From Mytilus galloprovincialis (Eukaryota; Mollusca; Bivalvia; Mytilida; Mytilidae), in contig NC_134845.1 of assembly GCF_965363235.1 (NCBI RefSeq), positions 21,392,524 to 21,456,523 of the forward strand: a DNA stretch of 64,000 bases. The letters run 5' to 3'. The translations under genes and the position numbers were made by a program. Under the pieces are notes generated by a model. That model searched no databases. It saw only the letters and a list, made by a program, of their open reading frames with translations, and was not told the DNA's origin. Below are positions 12,701-24,690 of the stretch, piece by piece; position 1 is the stretch's first letter, and each line of letters starts with the position of its first letter.

Positions 12701-15086
12701 TCTCAGCAGGACCAGGTCAAGTGACAAGGAACACATTAGCCTTTCCATCAATTACACTAGATATTCATGATTTTTATGAATAATCATATTGTATATAGTA
12801 TGCAAGGAAATAAATACGCTATACTCTTCCAACATTCAAGGAAGAATTAATTCAGAAAATATGTATTCTTTTAAAACATTGTGTAAACTAAGATTTGAAT
12901 TTTTTGTCTAATTTGCTAAGTGGTGCAAATTGTGATATATAGAACATTTGAGAGAAAAAATACAAAGCATGATGCGATTTGAGGGCCAACCTCAGGACAT
13001 TTTCAAATTGGACTTTCGAGTGCAATTTTCTGTAATACTTTTATCTGTATTTACTTTTTTTTAAAGTAAGAAAAAAAAAGTTTCATAAATAAATATATTT
13101 TATTTGATTTACATCCGAGTAATTTAGAAAGTTGGATTCAGTCAAAAATACAAAGAGGTAGATTCAGATATCAGTAAATGGCTGAAAGGAGTGTTTGTGT
13201 TAGTATATGGACTGTCCCTGTTATATTCAAATGTATTTTAACAATTTAAAAAATGATGCTTTAAATTTCTGCGTTGATCCTGCTCGATGCCCTTCTTCCA
13301 TATCCCAGTGGTGAGAAGGGGTAACCGACATGAAAACTGGCAATTTTTTTTCTCTCGCTTAAATGTCCTGTCATTTCGCTAAAATGTTCATTGCCGGTAA
13401 ATGGTGTACTGTTCGCTTGCTATCAGTTGTCATATTTGATAATTAATGATATTAGAAATTAAGATACATGTACATGTATACATAGGGTTTGATGAATATA
13501 TTTTAAGAGCAAGTTTAAACTTTAAATGTTTATGATTTTTACCAGTACATGACAACCTATATATATCAGAAATTATTAGTTGTATACAAATGAATACCAA
13601 ATTAATTGATCATATATCTTATGTTAATTATTTTGACAATAATAATTTCTACATGCATTTTGTATGCGTTTCATGCATATTTGATGATATATTGCCAATA
13701 AATGAATGTGTATTGCTTGTATAACACTCGTTAGTAGTACATTAACTGTCAATATAGTTGTACCTTTTATATAGTTTGTCCTAAGTTGAGTTCTCTGTTG
13801 ACACATATCTATCAGTGACAGCACGAGCCTACGAACCTCTTAAGAAGACATTAGTGGTGTCTTGCAGCACATTACCATACATATGTACAAGACGTCTATT
13901 ATACAGAAATATCAAGGAAAAGCTGTTTTCGTCTATTTCGCACAAGCAAGTGATGTTATAAGTGATGCAAGTGTAACTAAGGGCAAACGTTACAGTGACA
14001 GGGGAGGTAATGACGTTCATAACGTCAAACTGTGACATATTGGGAAAATATGCATTTTCCGACTAGCATTTTAAATTATTACTGTCTCAGACTGATATTT
14101 ATAACTTGAAAACGAGTTCATGAACCCCTCTTTAATTAAAAAATAAAATTAGGTTTGAAGACGTATGAAGACTATTTGTACCATATTTTTTTTTATGAAA
14201 GTCATCGATGATTTTTTTTTTTAAATTAGACAAATGCTTAACCAGCAAAAAAAAATGCTTTTTTTCTATAATTTTGAAACTTGAAATAAATATTTTTAAA
14301 GAATTGTCATCATTTTATAAAGACACTCCAAACTTCCTGCTCTTCGAAAGTCATACCAGTCGGCCCACTCATAGCATATATACATATGAGATTTATTATT
14401 ACCTTGAAATCTGCATGATTAAGAGGCATGACGTATTCGGACAAGTTTAATTAATTATCGAAAACTTTAATTTACTGATGATTATAAAAAGGTTACTTCA
14501 TGGTCAATCTGAATATTTCCAGTTTTTTTATTATAAATATTAATTTATTATGCATTCAACTGGACATTTACTGAAACGATCTTTAATAACTTATTTTTTT
14601 TTCTTTTATATAAGTTTGAATTTTTCACTATTAATTAATTATTTTTAATTTAGCTTAATTTGTTTTCATTATTTTGTTTGAAATCCGTGATAAAAGAATT
14701 ACGTTATATGATTTGAAAGTGACTTATAGACCCAATGGGTCGGGTGTATTTTATTGTGTATGTAATATATTGTACTTTACTGAAATGTGATTACACATGT
14801 CACTATAATAAAAAAAAATTACTTACTTACTACTTACTTATTTGCAACTAGACGTTTATCTTTGAATTGGATCTCTACATAATATTTATAATAGCACCAG
14901 TTTTCTTCTAACTGTCATATTATAAAGGAACCTGGATCGAAACTATGATTCCTTATAAACATATATAAGGTAAAGTATGTACTTCAACAACAAAAAATAA
15001 AATATGCAACAAAGTAAATACATGTATAAGATTCTATATTTTGGCACATTTAAATCGCAATACTGGCCCCACGATGAAAAAGCAAG
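12701..15086. other. Intergenic, no gene seen
   Basis: Lies between the ankyrin/SOCS gene and GRXCR, whose start is at 12018. AT-rich, with a short TTAC microsatellite near 14818-14840. ORFs up to 80 codons show no motif. No tRNA-like fold was recognised. Confidence 0.5.
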
Positions 15087-16923
15087 TTAATTTAATAAAA
15101 TGCGATTAATTACAATCTTTGGTAAGGGTAAGGAAGACATTCCTGAAAATGGCAAAGAATTGTTTCTGAAATGACTTCTAATAGTTGCGACAGTGAGCAT
15201 ATATAGGGATACTGGTTTGTCACGTTGGTCCGAAAGTAATTGTTTCAGAACTCCATCCAAGTCGCCATTGTCCTCAGAATCAGTGCTAAGTAAAGAGTCG
15301 CTATCATTATCATCGTCGCTATCATTATCATCGTCACTATCAATATAACACTTGCTATTGTCGCTTTTTTCTTCTTCTTTCAATATGTTAGACGCCATAG
15401 ATGAAACACGCGAACCATTCTGTAATAAAAGAATTGCAATTTCTTTGTGATCCTTGTCCTCCATATCTTCAAGCGCAATATCTAATGGGATCATTTGTCT
15501 TGAATTTATTTTGTTTACTTCGGCTCCATGCGCTAATAGCAGTTTTGTAATTTCAACCGATCCTATTTCTGCACATTTGTGGAGGGGACTATCTAGGTAT
15601 TTGTTACAAATCGTAACATCCGCATGAAGATCAAGAATGTTGCGTACAAATGTTAAATTTTGTTTCTCTATTCCTAAGAATAATGCAGTTTTATGGTGAT
15701 CATCAATACCGTTAACATTACACGTTGTCGATCTCAAGTGGTTTAAAACAAGTGCCAAACATTTCTCCGGTAAGGAGACAGCCGCATGGAAATAATGTCT
15801 GGCCCAAACTCCTGCAGCATTTTCGTATCTAATACTACTTCTTTGAGAAAATACCACATTACCCGTTCTGAATTGTTTATAATTGCTACATACAAAGGCG
15901 TGTTATCATTTATGTCCTTCCGTAAATTTACTTCAGCTCCATAACTTACCAACAGTTTTGATAAATCTAGTAGATCATATTTAGCAGCAAACTGTAAAGG
16001 TGTCATATCTAGTCTTTCCATTCGGGTTGTTACTAAAGCAGACTGGTCAACTCGACAACCTGCATCTAAAAGCCACGTAAACACATCTAGCTTTACTTCT
16101 CCTTTCTGATAGCTTGAACACAAACGTGCAATCGGTGTTGAAATGTAAATCTTTGGACCATCCTCACATACAAGGTCCGATTTTAAGTGGTCGCCCACAT
16201 TTGGATTTGCTCCACACATAAGAAGTAATTTTATCAAGTCTGAATGCCCGCGTGTTGCAGCGAGAATTAATGGTGTTTCATGGCCATATTTTGTCACGCT
16301 GTTAACGGTCTGCATAACCATTGGTTGGACCTTTTCTGAAATATAAAGTTTGAAAAACTTTTGTGGAATTCTGTTTTCAATATGAACCCATTTAGACATT
16401 ATTATGACCAGACTCTTACAATCCCCTTTTTTTGCAAGTGTATGTATTGGCGCAAATCAACAAGACGCTGAACGATATCATAGTTGCTATTTTCTATTGC
16501 AAGATGAAGTGCCGAGTTGCCGTCTGCATCTTTCCCCGTCAGATGACACCCAGCATTGACCAACCAATCAACGACTTCAGTCTGCCCTGATTTCGCGGCA
16601 AAACAAAGAGGAGTAAGTTTGGTCAAATCATCTGGTTTATTCAAAAGGCATCTAGGATGACCGATCAATTTTTTTACAATTTCAAAACGTTCTTTTCGCA
16701 TTGCAAGCAACAAAGGAGGTTCTCTATCATAATCCTCTCCATTTACGTCACATCCGGTATCGATTAAATAAAATGCTATGGTTGTTTGGTTGTCAGATAT
16801 TGCAGCACATAATGCCGTTCCTCGTAATCCCATGAGTTTGTCAATAGCAGCACCTTTTTGAATGAGGTGTCGAACTCTTTTCTCGTCTCCATTTTCTATA
16901 GCTTTGTGCAACAGTTCTTCCAT
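15087..16923 (-). pseudogene. Ankyrin repeat and SOCS box-like protein, intronless, two apparent frameshifts
   Basis: Three overlapping or abutting frames read as one protein. 16923-16402 carries about five ankyrin repeats (DADGNSALHLAIENSNYDIV). 16399-15743 carries about four more (HETPLILAATRGHSDLIKLL). 15857-15087 carries three more, an acidic SDDDND stretch, and a C-terminus (SLYMLTVATIRSHF...SLPLPKIVINRILL) with the spacing of a SOCS box, the Elongin B/C docking motif of Cullin-5 ligases. Break 1 is in the A7G4 run at about 16424-16434; break 2 lies between about 15855 and 15790. Both look like single-base indels. The ATG is 4 bp after a good acceptor (TTTCTTTCAG), so a 5' UTR intron is likely. 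Either a recent pseudogene or a functional gene with assembly errors: the frames are otherwise uninterrupted for about 600 codons, which favours recent damage or error. The role (ubiquitin ligase substrate receptor) follows from the family. Confidence 0.8.
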
Positions 16924-17204
16924 TTATCTGAAAGAAAATAGAATGGTAAAGATCTAAAATATACTATAAATTCTAAGGGAATTAAACATTTATATGACAG
17001 AGTGCTGCTTTCTGGGTTTTTTTAAACAAAGCTTTATGGTAAGGAAAAATCGTATATCATTTTTTCCTTGGTTATCAATAAAATATCAAACATGTCATGA
17101 CGAATAGCCAAAATATTGTTTTCTAAATCAGCCTGTTAAAATGTTTCCCCAAAAAACTTGAAGACTGGTAATATATTCGAACTCTTGCATAATGGTGTAG
17201 CCGC
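16924..17204. other. Upstream region of the ankyrin/SOCS gene
   Basis: Contains the candidate 5' UTR acceptor just above 16923. Nothing else was recognised. Confidence 0.4.
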
Positions 17205-17425
17205 TTAAGAGGGTGGTAAAGGGTTTCGTGCAACGCCGGTGTTTTGCCATTTTTATTCCACGTGCAGCCGTGAACAAGGTTCGTTTTTCACCGTTTTCGT
17301 GTAATCGGTAAAAAGATCAACGTGCAAGAAATTTTTAATTGTTCGTTCATCGTGAAATGGCAATTTTATTTCGCGTTCTTCCGCGCAGATACCCTCCCCC
17401 TTTTACGCCCCTCGTTTAAGTAGGA
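17205..17425. repeat. Dispersed repeat ('GTGCAACGCCG...CACGTGCAGCCGTG' family)
   Basis: Contains GGGTTTCGTGCAACGCCGG, CCACGTGCAGCCGTGAAC, TTCATCGTGAAATGGCAA and TTCCGCGCAGATACCC in that order. From memory this is a common mussel interspersed repeat; the family has not been searched for. Confidence 0.5.
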
Positions 17426-17829
17426 CCATAGGACAGGTGATATTTCAATATTAGGCAGTGAAGAAAATTAAAGGATTTGGATATTTAGAAGCTATACAAA
17501 AGTGCTCCAAGATATAAAGGCAACTTTCAACATCTTTGCATCTTTTCCTTGGACATCTTTGATGATTTGCTCATATGTTAAATATATATAAAAATCTAGA
17601 TTCGACTTTTTAAAAAAAATCTAGTAAATAAAAACCCTGAAATAAACAACGTACATGTCAAGTGATGGCAATTGTTTAACGGGTCAGGTCTGATGGGCTG
17701 AACATATTTTTCATGTACCTAACATTTACCGAAAATATTTTTTTTTACTGCAGTCTTTTTGTACTTTTTAATGCGAAAAAAAAAAATTCTCAGTAATATA
17801 CTCCGCAAGGAAATGGGAAACGTACGTAA
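17426..17829. other. Intergenic, nothing recognised
   Basis: AT-rich. No ORF, repeat copy or structured RNA was recognised. Confidence 0.45.
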
Positions 17830-17955
17830 GGGAACGACCATTTCAAAGGGTTTAGTTGGGGTGGGGTTATATTTTTTCCTAAAAAATAATGTGGTCAAGC
17901 GGAATTAAACAAAAGATCATAACACCCTTTTAAAGTTTAAAAATGGTTGCTCCCC
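17830..17955. mobile_element. Small MITE (GGGANCNACCATTT ends), copy 1
   Basis: Ends GGGAACGACCATTT (17830-17843) and AAATGGTTGCTCCCC (17941-17955) are inverted copies of each other. A second, longer member with the same ends sits at 53504-53775. 126 bp, non-coding. Confidence 0.65.
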
Positions 17956-18134
17956 AACTATACACTAACAGTATGTAATCATCGAAGTCGATGGAATATT
18001 GTTATACCTAAAGAAGAAAACGAAGTACATGACACAAACTTGTCATGTTCTAGTGTATGATTTAAGTTTCTGACAAATAATTTTTCCTGTATTAGCTGGT
18101 TAGGGCACGCTTGGTGATGGAATAAGTACCGGTC

Positions 18135-18218
18135 GACTGGTATGCGTTTTAGATTGTGTATATGGGGATATATACAGTCCAAAATTATCTATGTGACTGT
18201 CCAGAACGCATACCAGTT
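18135..18218. repeat. Inverted repeat, ACTGGTATGCGTT arms
   Basis: ACTGGTATGCGTT and AACGCATACCAGT form a perfect 13 bp inverted pair separated by about 50 bp that includes GGATATATACAGTCC. It could be a tiny MITE or a hairpin. No target duplication was seen. Confidence 0.6.
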
Positions 18219-19084
18219 TACTGGCGCATATTTACAATGAAAACATCTATAAATAAATGCTACGAGCCTACGAGCCTCAGTAGCCTGGTTTATAAAGAGT
18301 TCACGTGCGAGTCAGCCTAGTGTCAGTCTCACCTTTGCAGAAAGCGTCCTTGTTTACACATCACAGTCGTTTAAAGACTTTAATGTTATGTATAGGTATA
18401 CCTATATTTAAAACGCTTTAATGTTAAGTATAACAAGTTAGTATTTTAAACTTGTAAACTATATTTCGGATTTTCTCCTTTCACAACTTAAAAAAATAAT
18501 TTTAATCGTTTTGCTCACAAAGTGGATTAGGATGACATAAGAAAATCCTAACTTTACAATAACATATAATCCGTCAGTGATTCATTTAAAGAAATATTGT
18601 GATTTTAAAACATGGTACTGCTTTAACGTTACCTTTATTATTTATATTTATACTATACTATACCTTTGATACCTATACATGTATATAGATATACACATTT
18701 AGTTCTATTTAAAATTCAGAAGAATACACGATTGAATGAGGATCCGTAATGGCAAGCGATATGTGTCAGATGCGGATTCAGGAGGGGGAGGCTACCCGAC
18801 CTCCCTTTTTGGAGAAAAATATTAGTTGATTATTAAGGGTATCAATCATGAGCGGAACCTCGCTCATTGCAGTCAGATCGTTTTTGGTTTTAGTCATTTG
18901 TTACCGAGATTTTCATCAAACCAACGGGCTACAGGCATAAGATTTAGCCTTGTATTTATGAATCCGAAATGCTATATATAGCAGTCTGGATACCCAAGAG
19001 TAGGCTGACTGCATTAATTTGTATGTTTTGATATGCCAAAATAAGACGTGGTATTAGTGCCAAGGATACAGCTCCGTCAGATAC

Positions 19085-19300
19085 CAACTGACGTAGAAGT
19101 AAACAATAAAAGGTCCCCGTACGGCCTTCAACAATGAGTAAAAACATACCGCAAAGTAAGCTTTAAAAGACCCCGACATAGCAAATGTAAACTAGAGAGA
19201 AAATTAACGACCTGATTTAAGCAGAAAACCACGAACAGACGAAAAACAAATGTGACAACCACTGAATTACAGGCTCCTGACTTGGGACAGGCACGTTGGT
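19085..19300 (-). repeat. Mussel dispersed repeat fragment ('CTGTCCCAAGTCAGGAGCCTG')
   Basis: Plus strand shows TACGGCCTTCAACAATGAG, then GACAACCACTGAATTACAGG and TCCTGACTTGGGACAGGC. Related stretches occur at 20290-20365, 52440-52515 and (opposite strand) 53060-53085, so the pieces belong to one family. Confidence 0.7.
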
Positions 19301-19782
19301 ACTAGTAATATATGTTGTAGTTTCATAAAATGAAAATATTCATGTCAGTTGACCGTGTTCCATCGGTATTCTGCCAGATACATATTCAAGCCACATTGTA
19401 CTTCAACTGGTTAAACAATTCTCAAGATGATATGTGTACACGAAATTATTTCCTACAAGTTATAATGTAAAATAAAGAATTGTGGGTTGAATATCAAGCA
19501 ACAATTACAGCATTTCATATCAAAAACCTTATATTTTACAAGGATATCTAATTAAAAAAAGATTCAACAGGCTCAGTGTTTCTAAATACCGTGAAATTGT
19601 AAACTCAGTCAGAAAATCAAACCTGTTATACAATGTATATTATACACTAAGTAATCTTAGGCAAAAGAGAGGCGAAGGATACCAAAGGGAATTCAAACTT
19701 ATAAGTCGTAAACAAACTGACAACGCCGTGGCCAAAAAAAAAAAGAAAATGAAAAAGACAAACACCTGTACACAAGCCAACA
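19301..19782. repeat. ~480 bp dispersed segment, copy 1
   Basis: Starts ACTAGTAATATATGTTGTAG and ends in AACAAACTGACAACGCCGTG plus an A-rich tail. It is collinear with 21226-21748, with scattered substitutions and indels. It differs most clearly in lacking the 36 bp palindrome present in copy 2. Confidence 0.85.
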
Positions 19783-21225
19783 TAGAAAACCTACAGAGCC
19801 CCGATAGGGACATGCAAAGAAAAACAAATATATTGTGCACACAACATAAATAAAATGTGCGTACATAATAATATACTGGGCGTTAAATTCTTTGACCTTA
19901 CGCATGGTAAGGGGCTTCAATGTCTCTTTTTTTAAAATGACACAAACCTTCAGTTTTTTTTATCGACTCCTGAAGAAGTTACGTTTATTTCGTCTGAAAC
20001 TTGGTTTACCAACAGATGCGTTGGAAGCCTCCAATTTATATCAGAGTTTATTGGAACGGTTTGAAATAGACTTGACAATAGAGCGAGAACACTTTCGAAC
20101 TTATGTAGACTTTGATAATATGGTTTTACCTGTTTTCTTGTATCTCTTCTACCCCCCTTTTATCTTACAGCCTTAAAAAAGAGAGAGAGGAATAGTGGCA
20201 TCTGAAAATAAAATCTCGTCGACTGAATGTATCTACTGGTTTCACTTAGTATCGTCGTGAGGCTAACGGTCTAATTTACAAAACAATGAACGAAGAACAA
20301 ATATGATATACAGCATCAAACGACAACCACTGACTTACAGGTTCCTGACTTGGGACAGGCACACCATCTTTATTGGCCCTCATTCCTATCCGGTTTGATT
20401 TTATTTCTTCCAAAAATTGTATAAGGGCGGGATCAATATACCGTTATATAAACATCAGACCGTACTGGTTACCGCAACTTTGGATACACCAAACCAGGTA
20501 CTTCATATTTGAGAAACAGGCATAATATGCACTCGTGATCAATTTTAGAATTCATTCATACATTTTTGTATTACTCAGAATTGTCAAGCCAATGTGTGTT
20601 CTACAAGGATCCACAGTCCTCCACCTTTCATATGCTAACTTAATAAGTAAACAATATTATACATAGTTCTATATTTACACCTATCCGTAGAACTATTTTG
20701 TTTTAAATATGTACTACTTTCCTGTACGTTCTTTTGTCACCAGCAATTAACACACACCATGCTGGAGAAATTTGCACAGACATCCAAGCACGCTCCATGT
20801 AAGTCTTTCTATTTTTTTTTTTTGGAGACAAACAAAAAGAGAAAAACAAAATGAAGAGGAAAAGAAAAGAAAAAACCTTCTTTAGAGATTATATGTTGTT
20901 TTTCTTTTTAAATCAACAATAGTCGGACTCTTTTTGAAAGATAACGTGTCTCTTAAAAGAGCTGTTTTCAATGGTCTTTGTTCTGTAATATGTTTGGGTG
21001 TAATCACGATAGCTGCTTCTTCTGCAGTGTTAAGATTCTTAAAAGCTGGGTCTGCCTCTTACACTGCAATTAGACCGTGTTTCTCCTCGATTCCATCAAA
21101 ACTTTGTTTCTGTACGTATTTACAAAACATTGAAAATATTATCTTATCTAAAAGCTAATGTTTATCATTTCATGACACCCCCTTTTTTCTAAAAGCAATA
21201 GCAAAACATAAAAAACAAAGAGCAT
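19783..21225. other. Intergenic, repeat debris
   Basis: 20290-20365 is another copy of the 'CTGACTTGGGACAGGC' repeat. The ORFs at 19892-20176 and 20934-21158 have no recognisable domain, and their minus-strand shadows look like decayed coding DNA. No gene is called. Confidence 0.45.
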
Positions 21226-21748
21226 ACTAGTAATATATGTTGTAGTTTCTTAAAATGAAAATATTCATGTCCAAGAACTATCGAAGTTGACCGTGTTCCA
21301 TCGGTATTCTGCCCTGGGACTATTATACTAGTTAGTATAATAGTCCTAGTTCTGCCAGATAAATATTCAAGCCACATTGTACTTCAACTGGTTAAACAAT
21401 TCTCAAGACGATGTGTACACGAAATTATTTCCTACAACTTCTAATGTAAAATGAAGAATTGTGGGTTGAATATCAAACAACAATTACAGCATTTCATATA
21501 ATAAAAACTTACATGGATATCTAATAAAAAAGACTCAACAGGCTCAGTGTTTCTCAATACCGTTACATTGTAATTTTAGCCAGAAAATCATACCTGTTGT
21601 ACACTGTGTAAATTATACACTAAGTAATCTTAGGTAAAAGAGAGGCGAAAAATACCAAAAGGACATTCAAAATTATAAGCCGAAAACAAACTGGCAACGC
21701 CGTGTCCAAAAAAGAAAAAAGAAATTAAAGACAAACAACAGTACATAA
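21226..21748. repeat. ~480 bp dispersed segment, copy 2, with palindromic insertion
   Basis: Collinear with 19301-19782 but with an added 43 bp block at 21314-21356 (see the palindrome entry) and a short CCAAGAACTATCGA insertion near 21271. It abuts the degraded Penelope-like element. Confidence 0.85.
21307..21356. mobile_element. 36 bp palindrome flanked by a 7 bp target duplication
   Basis: The insert occupies 21314-21349. Its core GGACTATTATACTA + GT + TAGTATAATAGTCC is a perfect inverted pair with 14 bp arms. It is bracketed by TTCTGCC at 21307-21313 and 21350-21356, while copy 1 of the host segment (near 19371) has only one TTCTGCC followed directly by AGATA. This is the empty-site/filled-site picture of an insertion. 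Confidence 0.85.
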
Positions 21749-22735
21749 AGCAAGTTCACAATTGGGATGCTGAACTCATATATTTTGTTGAAAAGTTTTG
21801 TTTTAATCACCCATCATTGTTTAAATGCTAGGAGTAATTCAAGTTATGAGACAGACTTCACTCTATCCGTTGTATTTTTTATCACCAGTTCGATGGAATG
21901 TATGCGTTCAACCTAGTCACCAAATTTTGAATTATTTAGTGAGAGAACATCATTTTTATAGCGGAAAGTAAAGTTAAAGGATTCTGCTAGCTTCTTTACT
22001 TTCTTCCTTTAGACGTTCCTATATGAAGTCAGCCTCATATGAATGAAGAAACAAATCGGCAAGAGGGGCACAGTTGGTTCCCATTGAAATGCCGATATGA
22101 GGCTACAAAACACGGCCTCCAAAAGTAATAAGTATTTTGTAAATCAGGAAAACAAGCATCTTGATTATGTCAGTTTTTATAAAGTATGATTTATCCCTCC
22201 CTAAGAAGAGAAACTTGAACCTACGTAAGCCATTCTTTTTTATAAAACAAAACATGACCAACTCTTTCAATTTGTCGTTTAGGTTGGAATGTGGATACTT
22301 GTGTAAAGTGTAGAAAGTCAGATGTTTTAATATTGTCATGCAAGAGGAAAGAGTTTTAGATTGATTCTGCTCTAAAAGATCTTTGGACTTTTCAAGTACC
22401 CACATCTGATTCAAGCCACCTCTAGTATAGTTTTATAGTTTTTTGAAGCCCGGCTTTGATTGCTGATATTATTTATGTTAACAATTTAGAAAGAGGTCGG
22501 AACCCAGTAATGCAGCTTGTTCGTAAAAACTATCATGTAGTTTAGGTATCCAATACAGTGAAGGAAATTCAAGTTTCATCTTTGGTTCACATTTAAAAGG
22601 AACATAGAATAGACTGAATTCCTCCTTGTTAAGTGTCGTAGGGGTAGGTGTTGAGTTTTCAAGACCCTGAGAGTTATCAATACCTAACGTATTTATCAAC
22701 CAGTTTGTGTATAGTGATTTAACACCCAAAAAAAC
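21749..22735 (-). mobile_element. Degraded Penelope-like retroelement, reverse transcriptase remnant
   Basis: Minus-strand fragments in order: LYWIPKLHD (22729-22478), NQMWVLEKSKDLLE and DIIKMLVFLI...FGGRV (22414-22103), then, across stops, SMGTNCAPLADLFLHSYE and a damaged catalytic stretch where YIDD would be expected (reads Y-K-N-D, about 21955), ending FSIPIVN near 21760. These are the conserved blocks of Penelope-type reverse transcriptases as I know them. There are stops and frameshifts throughout, no GIY-YIG endonuclease was found, and the 3' side is truncated at the border of the duplicated segment. Confidence 0.8.
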
Positions 22736-22749
22736 TGATGTGTTTGACT

Positions 22750-24690
22750 TGATCTACGGGGACAACAACATATTTGTTAGGTAAACTGTGATTTAACAGT
22801 ATCTTATTAGCGTCATCGCCTGCATGGTAAACTTGTTTACAGTTTGGCAGTATCAAACTATGTCATTTCCTGGTGTAAACTTGTGATCTGTTTAGCTGTA
22901 TCTAATGAGTGGCATTGCTGTCTGATTGTATCTAAGTACTTTAATATGTCATTGCCTGGTAAACTTGTGTTCTGTTTGGCAGTATACTACTTTGTCATTG
23001 CCTTGTAAACTTGTGATATGTTAGGATGCATCTTACTAGTGTCATTGCCTTGTAAACTTGTGATCTGTTTGGATGTATCTAACTAGTGGTAAACTTGTGA
23101 TCTGTTTGATTGTATCTAGCTATGCCGTTGCCTTGTAAAATTGTGATTTGTTTGGCAGTATATGACTTTGTCATTGCCTGATAAACTTGTGATGATCAGT
23201 TTGGATGTATCTAACTAGTGTCATTGCCTGGTAAACTTGTGATCTGTTTGATTGTACCAAGCTATGCCGTTGCCTTGTAAACTTGTGATTTGTTTGATTG
23301 TATCTAGCTATGCCATTGACTTGTAAACTTGTGATTTGTTTGGCAGTTCATAATTTTGTCATTGCCTGGTAAACTTGTGATGATCAGCTTGGATGTATCT
23401 AACTAGTGCCATTGCCTGGTAAACTTGTGATCTGTTTGATTGTACCAAGCTATGCCGTTGCCTTGTAAACTTGTGATTTGTTTGGCAGTATATAACTTTG
23501 TCATTGCCTGGTAAACTTGTGATGATCAGTTTGTATGTATCTAACTAGTGTCATTGCCTGGTAAACTTGTGATCTGTTTGATTGTATCTAGCTATGCCGT
23601 TGCCTTGTAAACTTGTGATTTGTTTGGCAGTATATGACTTTGTCATTGCCTGGTAAACTTGTGATAATCAGCTTGGATGTATCTAACTAGTGTCATTGCC
23701 TGGTAAACTTGTATTCTGTTTGATTGTACCAAGCTATGCCGTTGCCTTGAAAATGTGTGATTTGTTTGGCAGTATATAACTTTGTCATTGCCTGGTAAAC
23801 TTGTGATGATCAGTTTGTATGTATCTAACTAGTGGCATTGCCTGGTAAACTTGTGATCTGTTTGATTGTATCTAACTTTGACATTGCCTGGTAAACTTGT
23901 GATCTTTTTGGTTGTCTATAACCATAGAATTGCATGGTAACCATGTGATTTGTTTGGTTGTATCTTACTAGTGTAATTGACGGGTAAACTTGTGATCTGT
24001 TTGGTTGTATCTAACTTTATCATTGCCTTGTAAACTTGTGATCTGTTTGTTTGTATCTAACTAGTGTTATTGACGGGAAAACTTGTGATCTGTTTGGTTG
24101 TATCAAACTAGTGAAATTGGCGAGCAAACTTGTGATTTGTTTTGTTGTATCTAACTAGTGTAATTGACGGGAAATCTTGTGATCTGTTTGGTTGTATCTA
24201 ACTAGTGGAATTGACGAGAAAACTTGTGATCTGTTTGGTTGTATCTAACTAGTGTAATTGACGGGAAAAATTGTGATCTGTTTGGTTGTATCTAACTCGT
24301 GGAATTGATGGGGAAACGTGTGATCTGTATGGTTGGATCCAACTGGTGTAATTGACGAGAAAACTTGTGATCTTTCTGGTTGTATCTAACTAGTGTAATT
24401 GACGGGGAAACTTGTGATCTGTATGGTTGTTTCTAACTAGTGTAATTGGCGGGTAAACTTGTGATCTGGTTGGTTGTACCTAACTATTGTAATTGGCGGA
24501 TAAACTTGTGATCTGTTTGGTTTGTTTGCATCTTATAAGTGTCATCGATATCGCCTGGTCAACTTCTTTTCAGTTTGGCAGTATCAAACTATTTCATTTC
24601 CTAGAAACATGGGATCTGTTTGGTTGTATTGAACTATGGCATTTCCTGGTAAACTTGTGATCTGTTTGGTAGTATTTAACAATGGCATTC
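22750..24690. repeat. ~47 bp minisatellite, block 1 (about 40 copies)
   Basis: The unit resembles CATTGCCTGGTAAACTTGTG + ATCTGTTTGGTTGTATCTAA + CTAGTGT, repeated with 5-20% variation. Units from about 24060 on carry AATTGACGGGAAAACTTGTG instead, so the array has at least two sub-families in separate stretches. Confidence 0.95.
23191..23813. repeat. 142 bp higher-order repeat inside the minisatellite
   Basis: The diagnostic variant GATGATCAG (once GATAATCAG) occurs at 23191, 23379, 23521, 23663 and 23805. The last four are spaced exactly 142 bp apart, and the first gap (188) is 142 plus one ~46 bp monomer. Each period contains three monomer types in fixed order (GATGATCAG type, GATCTGTTTGATTG type, TTGCCTTGTAAACTTGTG type). 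Confidence 0.9.

Noticed and set aside
19640..19920. Phe/Leu-rich ORFs on the minus strand
   Set aside because: Reverse reading of an A-rich tail of a dispersed repeat.
19962..20010. Hammerhead-ribozyme-like core (CTGAAGA ... GAAAC)
   Set aside because: The CTGANGA and GAAA boxes are present in order, but helix III lacks the closing GT-H and helix I does not pair, so the fold fails.
19892..20176. 94-codon ORF with Leu/Glu-rich helix-like sequence
   Set aside because: No recognisable family, embedded in repeats; may be decayed mobile-element coding DNA but cannot be supported.
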